DNA of 20,277 bases from Pseudomonadota bacterium (lineage in GTDB: Bacteria > Pseudomonadota > Gammaproteobacteria > Xanthomonadales > Xanthomonadaceae): the NCBI GenBank assembly GCA_023386795.1, contig JAEWJB010000130.1, forward strand, positions 1 to 20,277, read 5' to 3'. The notes under the pieces are model-generated. The model was not told the origin of the DNA. It ran no database searches and saw only the letters and a list, made by a program, of their open reading frames with translations. A program made the position numbers and the translations under genes. Positions 14,379 to 20,277 of this stretch are shown piece by piece; position 1 is the first letter of the stretch, and each line of letters starts with the position of its first letter.

Positions 14379-15659
14379 ATGCTCGATCCGGCCCTGCTTC
14401 GCCAACAGCCTGCTGAACTCGCCGAACGCCTGCGCACCACGCGCGGCTTCGTGCTCGATACCGCCGCGCTGGAGTCGCTGGAGAGCGAGCGCAAGCGCAT
14501 CCAGGTGCGCACGCAGGAGCTGCAGAGCCTGCGCAATTCGAAGTCCAAGGCGATCGGCCAGGCCAAGGCCAAGGGCGAGGACGTCACGGCCCTGATGGCC
14601 GAAGTGACCGGGTTCGGTGACGAGCTGAAGGCCTCGGAAATCGAGCTGGAGCGCATCCGCGGCGAGCTGGAGGCGATTGCGCTGGGCATTCCGAACCTGC
14701 CGCAAGACGACGTGCCGCTGGGCAGCGACGAAAGCCAGAACGTCGAGCAGTCGCGCTGGGGCACGCCGCGCAGCTTTGATTTCGCGGTCAAGGACCACGT
14801 CGAACTGGGTGCTCGCCACGGCTGGTTGGACGGCGAAACCGCGGCCAAGCTGTCGGGGGCGCGCTTCACCGTGCTGCGCGGACCGATCGCGCGCCTGCAC
14901 CGCGCGCTGGCGCAGTTCATGGTGGACCTGCACAGCGGCGAGCATGGCTACGAGGAAACCAACGTGCCGCTGCTGGTCAACGCCGATTCGCTGCGCGGTA
15001 CCGGCCAGCTGCCGAAGTTCGAGGAAGACCTGTTCCAGACCGCGGTGGGTGATTCGCGCCGCTACCTGATCCCCACCTCGGAAGTGCCGCTGACCAACAT
15101 CGTGCGCGACGAGATCGTCGACGCCGAGCGCCTGCCGTTGCGCATGACCGCCCATTCGCTGTGTTTCCGCGCCGAAGCCGGCAGCGGGGGGCGCGACACC
15201 CGCGGCATGATTCGCCAGCACCAGTTCGAGAAAGTGGAATTGGTGAGCGTGTGCCGCCCCGAAGAGAGCGAGGCCGAGCACCAGCGCATGACCCGCTGCG
15301 CGGAGGTGGTGCTGGAGAAGCTGGGGCTGCCGTATCGCAAGGTGCTGCTGTGCACGGGCGACATGGGGTTCTCGGCGACCAAGACCTACGACCTTGAAGT
15401 GTGGCTGCCTTCGCAGGACACCTATCGCGAGATTTCCTCGTGCTCGAATTGCGGGGATTTCCAGGCCCGGCGGATGCAAGCGCGCTGGCGCAATCCCGCC
15501 ACGGGTAAGCCGGAGCTGATGCATACCCTCAACGGCTCGGGCGTGGCGGTGGGCCGGGCGATGATCGCGGTGATGGAAAACTACCAGAACGCGGATGGCT
15601 CGATTGATGTGCCGGAGGTGTTGCGGCCGTATATGGGTGGGTTGGTGCGGATCGGGTAA
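14379..15659 (+). CDS. serS: Seryl-tRNA synthetase
   Basis: A 426-residue class II synthetase that charges tRNA-Ser (and tRNA-Sec if present). Residues about 28-100 are the antiparallel coiled-coil arm that holds the long variable arm of tRNA-Ser (SERKRIQVRTQELQSLRNSK and the helix near ASEIELERIRGELEAI). The catalytic core has GTGQLPKFEEDLF, the serine-binding TSEVP (233-237), motif 2 around FRAEAGSGGRDTRG with IRQHQFEKVEL (263-287) and motif 3 around LNGSGVAVGRAMIAVMENYQ (383-402). Full length, no anomalies. The start ATG 14379 opens with MLDPALLRQQ, the usual beginning; no clear ribosome-binding site. Its tRNA-Ser(UGA) substrate gene lies 2.3 kb downstream. Confidence 0.98.
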   Translation: MLDPALLRQQPAELAERLRTTRGFVLDTAALESLESERKRIQVRTQELQSLRNSKSKAIGQAKAKGEDVTALMAEVTGFGDELKASEIELERIRGELEAIALGIPNLPQDDVPLGSDESQNVEQSRWGTPRSFDFAVKDHVELGARHGWLDGETAAKLSGARFTVLRGPIARLHRALAQFMVDLHSGEHGYEETNVPLLVNADSLRGTGQLPKFEEDLFQTAVGDSRRYLIPTSEVPLTNIVRDEIVDAERLPLRMTAHSLCFRAEAGSGGRDTRGMIRQHQFEKVELVSVCRPEESEAEHQRMTRCAEVVLEKLGLPYRKVLLCTGDMGFSATKTYDLEVWLPSQDTYREISSCSNCGDFQARRMQARWRNPATGKPELMHTLNGSGVAVGRAMIAVMENYQNADGSIDVPEVLRPYMGGLVRIG

Positions 15660-15699
15660 CGATTTTTTGGGCGGTGGGTGGTGCTGCCTTACGGTGCGG

Positions 15700-15806
15700 G
15701 CACCGCCCTGGCGGGCATGGGCGTCACGGCTCAGCAGACGTCCTGTCCGATTCGCCGCCGCGGGCCATCCATGGCCCGCTGACGCCCATACCCGCCAGGG
15801 CGGCGC
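15700..15806. repeat. Nested palindromic element (107 bases)
   Basis: Bases 15700-15726 and 15780-15806 are inverted copies over 27 bases with two mismatches. Inside, 15760-15768 and 15771-15779 form a perfect 9-base-pair hairpin with a 2-base loop. The full element could fold into one long branched structure as RNA or as a cruciform. The design is that of a dispersed non-autonomous palindromic repeat; I recall similar sequence in other Xanthomonadaceae genomes but cannot verify it here. Confidence 0.75.
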
Positions 15807-15890
15807 AAGGCGCTTCATTTTTCATGCTTCGATCAAGGGCGCGCCGGAGCGCGCGTCCGCACTTCGTTCTCCTCCAATTTTCGCTCTTCC

Positions 15891-15916
15891 CTGCGCGGCT
15901 GAAGCCGCTCCTGCAG
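15891..15916 (-). repeat. REP-like palindrome (GCAGGAGCGGC type)
   Basis: On the minus strand the element contains GCAGGAGCGGCTTCAGCCGC, with a perfect 6-base-pair inverted repeat (15895-15900 with 15903-15908). It shares the GAGCGGC core with the element near 20234 and matches the short intergenic palindromes typical of Xanthomonadaceae. Confidence 0.7.
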
Positions 15917-16093
15917 GTGGGGAGCGCGGCTTTGGATGTTGTTGTCCGATCGTGGGGATCTGAAGGAACTGCCCCGCAGTTCGTGCACAACGCCACAACC
16001 CGCCGATCAACCTCGCCAGCCAGCCACCCACAACGCGCACGGGCGACACAAAAAAATAGCCGGCAGGCCGCCACACAACCACCACATCCCCAT

Positions 16094-16127
16094 AAAAAAA
16101 GACGGACCCGCCAGAGGCAGGTCCGTC
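16094..16127 (-). terminator. Intrinsic terminator of azoR
   Basis: On the minus strand GACGGACC (16127-16120) pairs perfectly with GGTCCGTC (16108-16101) around an 11-base loop, followed by seven Ts (16100-16094). It lies about 70 bases beyond the azoR stop. Confidence 0.9.
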
Positions 16128-16129
16128 CC

Positions 16130-16166
16130 GTTTCCAGCGCCGACGGGGGAGGGGCGCGCCGGAAAC
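16130..16166 (-). other. Second 3' hairpin ahead of the azoR terminator
   Basis: In minus-strand RNA, 16166-16156 pairs with 16140-16130 over 11 base pairs including one G-U, loop 15 bases, two bases before the terminator stem. A tandem hairpin in a 3' untranslated region may stabilise the message or be released as a small RNA; no direct evidence. Confidence 0.5.
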
Positions 16167-16196
16167 CTGAGCGTTACCTAACGAAGACTGGGTCGA

Positions 16197-16784
16197 TCAG
16201 GCAGCTTCGGGCAGGTCGAGCCCCAAGCCCTTGATCGAAGCGTGCGCCTGGGAAAGCGCATCGGTGCGGTGCTGCGGCGAGTACGCCACGCCCTCGGCGC
16301 GCACGAACTCCACATCGTTCACGCCGAGGAACGCGAACACCCGGCGCAGGTACGGCTCCTGGAAGTCAGTCGGTGCACCCGTATGCAAGCCGCCGCGGCC
16401 GCTGGCGATGATGATCCGCTTGCCGCCGGCCAGGCCTTCCGGCCCGTTCTCGGTGTAGCGGAAGGTGCGCCCGGCCACCGCCACGCGGTCGATCCAGGCC
16501 TTGAGAGTGGAAGGCACCGAGAAGTTGTACATCGGCGCGCCAATCACCACGATGTCGGCATCCAGGAACTGCTGCAGGGTGCGTTCGGCGGCCTCGGCCT
16601 CGGCGGCGTCCGCCTTGGCCAGGCTCTGGCCGGTCAGGTGCGGGATCGGCTCGCGGTCCAGGTCGCGGTATTCGACCCGCAGCCCAGGCTGCTGGGCGCG
16701 CCAGTGGTTCACCACGGCGGCGCTGAGTTCGCGGGTGACCGAGTTGTCACCCAGGGCACTGGAATCGAGATGGAGCAGTTTCAT
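16197..16784 (-). CDS. azoR: FMN-dependent NADH:quinone oxidoreductase / azoreductase
   Basis: A 195-residue flavodoxin-fold enzyme of the AzoR family, reducing quinones (and azo dyes in vitro) by two electrons with NADH, usually linked to thiol or quinone stress defence. Seen are the N-terminal strand and phosphate loop MKLLHLDSSALGDNSVTREL, the FMN-binding GAPMYNFSVPSTLKAWIDRV (82-101), TFRYTENGPEGL and ASGRGG (127-132). I prefer ATG 16784 to an in-frame ATG at 16832 because AAAGG is correctly placed and the conserved sequence begins there. It is transcribed away from the LysR gene across a 120-base shared upstream region, so that regulator is the obvious candidate to control it. Length is normal. 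Confidence 0.95.
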   Translation of the reverse strand: MKLLHLDSSALGDNSVTRELSAAVVNHWRAQQPGLRVEYRDLDREPIPHLTGQSLAKADAAEAEAAERTLQQFLDADIVVIGAPMYNFSVPSTLKAWIDRVAVAGRTFRYTENGPEGLAGGKRIIIASGRGGLHTGAPTDFQEPYLRRVFAFLGVNDVEFVRAEGVAYSPQHRTDALSQAHASIKGLGLDLPEAA

Positions 16785-16842
16785 GGCAGAACCTTTGCTT
16801 TGGGGCGGCAGGAGCGCCGCGTCGGGGAGCAAAGGTAGATTG

Positions 16843-16871
16843 TTGCCTTTTTGGGATAAAGCTAGTTAAAT
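16843..16871 (+). promoter_or_regulatory. Candidate promoter of the LysR gene
   Basis: TTGCCT (16843-16848), a 17-base spacer and TTAAAT (16866-16871) match the sigma-70 pattern well. The local sequence is AT-richer than its surroundings, as expected of a regulatory region shared with azoR. Confidence 0.5.
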
Positions 16872-16882
16872 GTCACGTATCG

Positions 16883-16896
16883 TTCCAAACGTGGAA
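16883..16896. promoter_or_regulatory. Palindrome TTCCA-N4-TGGAA, candidate LysR operator
   Basis: TTCCA (16883-16887) and TGGAA (16892-16896) form an inverted repeat compatible with the T-N11-A LysR box form. It lies downstream of the predicted lysR transcription start and covers the GGAA ribosome-binding site, so binding there could repress the regulator itself. Confidence 0.4.
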
Positions 16897-16904
16897 ATGT
16901 CGCC

Positions 16905-17897
16905 ATGCATGACCTGAATGACCTCTACTACTTTGCGATGGTGGTCGACCACGGCGGCTTCGCCGCGGCCGAGCGCGCCCTGGGCATTCCCAAGTCCCGC
17001 CTGAGTCGGCGTATCAGTCAGCTCGAAACCGATCTGGGCGTGCGTCTGTTGCAGCGTTCCACCCGACGTTTCGCCGTCACCGATGTCGGCATGAGCGTGC
17101 ATCGCCACGCCCAGACCATGCTGGCCGAAGCGCAGGCCGCGCGCGAGGTGGTGGACCGCCTGAGCGCCGAACCGCGCGGTTTGGTGCGCGTGAGCGTGCC
17201 GGTATCGCTGGCGCAGATCCAGTTGCCCAAGCTGTTGCCCGAATTCCTCGAGAAGTACCCGAAGGTGCGGCTGCAGCTGAACATCAGCAACCGCCGCGTG
17301 GACGTCATCAATGAAGGCTACGACGTCGCCCTGCGCGTGCGCTCGCGCCTGGACGACGACGGCAGCCTGGTGATGCGCAGCTTCGGGCAGGTGCAGGAAC
17401 TGCTGGTGGCCAGCCCGAAGTACCTGGACCGCGTTGGCCGTCCTAAGACGCCGGAAGACCTCGCCACCCACACGACCATGAGCATCAGCGAGGACGAGGT
17501 GCACCAACGCTGGGAGCTGCATGGCCCGAACGGCGAAGTGCGCCGCGTCGATTTGCAGCCGCGCCTGGCCGGCTTCGATTTCCCGCTGCTGAAGTCGATG
17601 GCCAAGGACGGGTTCGGCATCACCATGCTGCCGGAAACGGTGTGCGCCGAGGCCGTGCGCAGCGGCGAACTGGAAGTGGTGCTGCCGGATTGGACGCTGC
17701 CGCAGGGCATCTGCCACGCCGTGTTCGCCTCGCGCCGCGGCCTGCTGCCGGCGGTGCGGGTGTTCATCGACTTCCTGGCCGAGCGCCTGCCGCGCGAGAT
17801 CGAGCGTTCGCGCCTGGATTGCGGCGGCGACTGCGGCAAGCTGGCCGAGAAGATCAAGCGGGTGCAGACCCCGGCGCTGGTCGCCGAGGTGGGCTGA
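16905..17897 (+). CDS. LysR-family transcriptional regulator
   Basis: A 330-residue regulator. Residues 1-62 are the winged helix-turn-helix (DLYYFAMVVDHGGFAAAERALGIPKSRLSRRISQLE, then LGVRLLQRSTRRFAVTDVG); residues about 90-300 are the periplasmic-binding-protein-like effector domain of the CrgA/AaeR-like group (RGLVRVSVPVSLAQ, LLPEFLEKYPKVRLQL, DVALRVRSRLDDDGSLVMRS). The C-terminal 30 residues extend past the usual end and hold a Cys-Gly-Gly-Asp-Cys pair near 306-310, which might sense redox state; this is speculation. The start at 16905 has GGAA seven bases upstream within a palindrome. It is divergent from azoR, its probable target. The effector is unknown. Confidence 0.95.
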   Translation: MHDLNDLYYFAMVVDHGGFAAAERALGIPKSRLSRRISQLETDLGVRLLQRSTRRFAVTDVGMSVHRHAQTMLAEAQAAREVVDRLSAEPRGLVRVSVPVSLAQIQLPKLLPEFLEKYPKVRLQLNISNRRVDVINEGYDVALRVRSRLDDDGSLVMRSFGQVQELLVASPKYLDRVGRPKTPEDLATHTTMSISEDEVHQRWELHGPNGEVRRVDLQPRLAGFDFPLLKSMAKDGFGITMLPETVCAEAVRSGELEVVLPDWTLPQGICHAVFASRRGLLPAVRVFIDFLAERLPREIERSRLDCGGDCGKLAEKIKRVQTPALVAEVG

Positions 17898-17923
17898 CCA
17901 CAAGCGGCGGCCCATGCGAGAAT
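17894..17923 (+). promoter_or_regulatory. Candidate stable-RNA promoter for tRNA-Ser
   Basis: CTGACC (17894-17899, overlapping the LysR stop) and GAGAAT (17918-17923, preceded by TGC) are 18 bases apart; GCGCGCC follows the -10 box, the GC-rich discriminator type found at stringently controlled stable-RNA promoters. A perfect hairpin (17967-17974 with 17982-17989) sits in the leader 9 bases before the mature tRNA. Confidence 0.45.
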
Positions 17924-17998
17924 GCGCGCCGGCCCGCGGACTGTGCGGTGCCGGCGACATCCAGAGGGCCTGCGTGCAAGGCGCAGGCCGCAGTACAC

Positions 17999-18088
17999 GG
18001 AGAGATGGCCGAGCGGTTTAAGGCACCGGTCTTGAAAACCGGCGAAGGGTCAAACCTTCCGTGGGTTCGAATCCCACTCTCTCCGCCA
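17999..18088 (+). tRNA. tRNA-Ser (anticodon UGA)
   Basis: A complete 90-base class II tRNA with encoded CCA. The acceptor arms GGAGAGA and TCTCTCC pair perfectly; the D-arm is GCCGAGCGGTTTAAGGC; the anticodon stem CCGGT/ACCGG encloses CTTGAAA with anticodon TGA at 18033-18035 (reads UCA, UCG and UCU to varying degree when modified); a long variable arm (GAAGGG ... CCTTCC) and GTGGG-TTCGAAT-CCCAC T-arm follow. The long variable arm is the main identity element for SerS, encoded 2.3 kb upstream. Confidence 0.98.
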
Positions 18089-18207
18089 ATCGCACGGGGC
18101 CTGTGCAAATGACGCGTACCAGGTTGATTCAACGCCTGCGCGGCAGATGAGTCGCGGACAGCCGCGGGCCACCATCAGGAAAGACGGCCGCGACGGAATC
18201 CAGAAGG

Positions 18208-18240
18208 AAAAGAAACTTCGCGCCGGCCTCCAACGGCCGG
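18208..18240 (-). terminator. Possible weak terminator of the microprotein gene
   Basis: On the minus strand CCGGCC (18240-18235) pairs with GGCCGG (18228-18223), loop six bases; TTTCTTTT begins seven bases after the stem (18215-18208). The gap before the T-rich stretch is larger than ideal. Confidence 0.4.
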
Positions 18241-18284
18241 GATGCGCATCGAACCAGAGCCATCCGTGGCGGCTTTGATTCCGC

Positions 18285-18401
18285 TCAGCGCAGCAGGAAC
18301 ATCGCGGCGGCCGAGCACAGCACGACAACGTAAACGACGCACATGCCGATCTTGATCGGCCGCTCCCAGTGACGAATGAGTTCCACGGTGGTTGATCTCA
18401 C
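18285..18401 (-). CDS. Putative 38-residue single-pass membrane microprotein
   Basis: A short reading frame of 38 codons plus stop, from GTG 18401 to TGA 18285. AGGGGAG (18412-18406) ends four bases before the GTG, the strongest such site in this intergenic stretch. The product begins MRSTTVELIRHWERPIK and continues with a hydrophobic helix of about 20 residues (IGMCVVYVVVLCSAAAMFLL) ending in Arg-stop: a positively charged N-terminus predicted inside, one membrane span and two cysteines within it. Codon third positions are mostly G or C, as in the neighbours. The ribosome-binding site and start codon lie in a hairpin. I recognise no family. Small membrane proteins often modulate a larger membrane complex, but no partner is indicated. 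It could still be a chance frame; an internal GTG six codons in would give 33 residues. Confidence 0.6.
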   Translation of the reverse strand: MRSTTVELIRHWERPIKIGMCVVYVVVLCSAAAMFLLR

Positions 18402-18420
18402 ACTGCTCCCCTAAGTGTGA
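18398..18420 (-). promoter_or_regulatory. Hairpin presenting the microprotein ribosome-binding site
   Basis: TCACAC (18420-18415) and GTGTGA (18403-18398) are perfect inverted repeats around an 11-base loop. In minus-strand RNA the AGGGGAG ribosome-binding site fills the loop and the GTG start codon lies in the 3' arm. Opening of the 6-base-pair stem would be needed to start translation. It could instead be a DNA operator. Confidence 0.5.
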
Positions 18421-18592
18421 TGCTAGTCACTTCCCCGGCGCCGCGCCAGTAGGGAAATTTCCGATATCCAGACCGTGCCCGTGGCGCAACCGGGCCTATG
18501 GAAATCAGCGGCTTGCCAGCGCTCCCAATGGGCGACTGGTGGTGGCCGGCCGCCGCCCCCATGCTCTGGAACACGCTTCCTCAGGATTTGCC

Positions 18593-19588
<996 letters not shown>

Positions 19589-19657
19589 GGATTCCGATTC
19601 ACGTCGCTTTGCGTGCCGATCGGCTCGAATGCCCTCCTACATTCAAGGAGCACGCAC

Positions 19658-20158
19658 ATGAGCCGTCGCGAAGACGATATCCGCCAACTGGCCGACCTGC
19701 TGCGCGACATCAAGGTGGCGATGTTCACCACCGTGGCGGCCGACGGCCGGCTGGTCAGCCGGCCGCTCGGCACGCAGGAAGTCGAGTTCGATGGCGACCT
19801 GTGGTTCGTCACCGCCGCCAGCAGTCCGAAGATTGCCGAAATCTCGGCCAATCCCCGGGTCAACGTGGCCTATGCCGCGCCGGAGCGGAACACCTATGTG
19901 TCGGTGGCCGGGCGTGCGCAGGTGGTGGAGGACCGGGCGCGCGTGGAGCGTTACTGGTCGCCGGCCATGGCGGTGTTCTTCCCGGGCGGAAAGGATGATC
20001 CGGAGCTGCGCTTGATCCATGTGCGCGCCGAGTCAGCCGAATACTGGAACAGCCCGGCGGGCCTGTTCGGCGCGGCGCTGGAGTTCGTGCTCGGCGCGGT
20101 GGAGGAGGAGGGCGGCGTGTTGTCGGAGAACCGCGTGGTGGACCTGCGTCGCGGCTGA
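19658..20158 (+). CDS. General stress protein 26-like, FMN-binding split-barrel (pyridoxamine 5'-phosphate oxidase-like) protein
   Basis: A 166-residue protein of the PNPOx-like split-barrel family: helix DDIRQLADLLRDIKVAMFTTV, then ADGRLVSRPLGTQEVEFDGDLWFVTAASSPK with flavin-contacting positions, NPRVNVAYAAPERNTYVSVAGRA, and RYWSPAMAVFFPGGKDDPELRL. Xanthomonas homologues of this general stress group bind FMN without making pyridoxal phosphate, so a redox or flavin-handling role in stress is more likely than vitamin B6 synthesis. AAGGAG lies eight bases before ATG 19658, a strong site; an upstream in-frame ATG at 19613 lacks one. Gap to the preceding flavin oxidoreductase is 69 bases on the same strand, with no terminator seen. 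Confidence 0.93.
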   Translation: MSRREDDIRQLADLLRDIKVAMFTTVAADGRLVSRPLGTQEVEFDGDLWFVTAASSPKIAEISANPRVNVAYAAPERNTYVSVAGRAQVVEDRARVERYWSPAMAVFFPGGKDDPELRLIHVRAESAEYWNSPAGLFGAALEFVLGAVEEEGGVLSENRVVDLRRG

Positions 20159-20233
20159 GGTGGCGGGAGATGCGCTTCTGAAGCGTCAGGGGCGTGGTTC
20201 GCCGGGGGCGCTTTGATGGATGGCTCCACGCGC

Positions 20234-20250
20234 TTGTAGGAGCGGCGTAA
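20234..20250 (+). repeat. REP-like core, cut short, at the window edge
   Basis: TTGTAGGAGCGGCGTAA matches the opening arm of the short palindromes common in Xanthomonadaceae (normally continuing with GCCGCG). Here the second arm is replaced by nine Cs, four Gs and an A-rich tail (20252-20277), which looks unlike the rest of the window. Confidence 0.55.
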
Positions 20251-20277
20251 ACCCCCCCCCGGGGAAAACAACCCAAC

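Larger units (their letters stand above)
15660..16093. other. Gene-free, repeat-rich intergenic region behind serS
   Basis: About 430 bases with no convincing gene: reading frames exist on both strands but lack ribosome-binding sites and recognisable protein families. It holds a long nested palindrome (15700-15806), a REP-like palindrome (15891-15916) and a perfect 7-base-pair, 3-base-loop hairpin (15966-15982). A run GATTTTTTGGG right after serS has no preceding hairpin, so I see no clear serS terminator. Confidence 0.7.

Noticed and set aside
14262..15818. Minus-strand open frame upstream of TonB-like copy 2
   Set aside because: Opposite strand of serS; no conserved sequence before the TonB membrane anchor.
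15674..16234. Open frames of over 100 codons on both strands in the serS-azoR gap
   Set aside because: They run through palindromic repeats and the azoR terminator, lack ribosome-binding sites and show no domain; such translations are typical products of dispersed repeats.
14379..18088. Functional serS/tRNA-Ser/serC serine cluster
   Set aside because: They are separate transcription units with unrelated genes between them; proximity alone is not evidence of co-regulation.
18398..18420. CRP/Clp-type binding site
   Set aside because: The half-sites are in the order TCACA then TGTGA with 11 bases between, the reverse of the CRP consensus TGTGA-N6-TCACA.

Overview
The window is GC-rich, densely coded chromosomal DNA from a gammaproteobacterium, most probably of the family Xanthomonadaceae/Lysobacteraceae (Lysobacter, Luteimonas, Pseudoxanthomonas or Stenotrophomonas relatives). 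This rests on three things: the serC-pheA-aroA order, protein families such as the FHA, phasin and Mrr-like proteins that I associate with this family, and short intergenic palindromes with the core GTAGGAGCGGC that are common in these genomes. The genus is not decided by the sequence. No insertion sequence, prophage or CRISPR array is visible.

Layout. (1) 1-3746: the 3' part of a large trimeric autotransporter adhesin gene, followed after a strong hairpin by a lipoprotein with a BamE-like domain plus an OmpA-like peptidoglycan-binding domain (TpgA-like partner), closed by a good intrinsic terminator. (2) 3752-5476, minus strand: an HNH nuclease and a membrane-anchored Mrr-like nuclease, with no methyltransferase. 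(3) 5728-6593, minus: a phasin and a polyhydroxyalkanoate-system protein. (4) 6700-7509, plus: an FHA protein with a C-terminal membrane anchor, whose 3' end overlaps msrQ tail to tail. (5) 7451-9105, minus: msrP-msrQ, the periplasmic methionine sulfoxide repair pair. (6) 9275-12891, plus: serC-pheA-aroA, for serine/PLP and aromatic amino acid synthesis. (7) 12916-14261, minus: two tandem TonB-like proteins. (8) 14379-15659, plus: serS. (9) 15660-16196: a repeat-rich intergenic region. (10) azoR (minus) divergent from a LysR regulator (plus). (11) tRNA-Ser(UGA). (12) An unlisted 38-codon membrane microprotein gene on the minus strand at 18285-18401, with its ribosome-binding site in a hairpin loop. 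(13) A luciferase-like flavin monooxygenase and an FMN-binding general stress protein, then a REP-like core and an anomalous poly-C end.

How the genes work together. The adhesin and the TpgA-like lipoprotein probably form one surface unit, with the lipoprotein tying the trimeric anchor to peptidoglycan. MsrP and MsrQ form one electron-transfer repair system. SerC, PheA and AroA sit in one biosynthetic operon with gaps of 32-33 bases. AzoR and the LysR protein are a classic divergent regulator-target pair. The flavin enzymes (AzoR, LLM oxidoreductase, general stress protein) and MsrPQ give the region a redox-stress flavour, but no common control is visible.

The best candidates for new biology are the adhesin/TpgA-like pair with its intergenic hairpin, the microprotein with a possible RNA switch, the FHA protein that lacks the usual phosphothreonine-binding residues, and the composite palindromic repeat behind serS.
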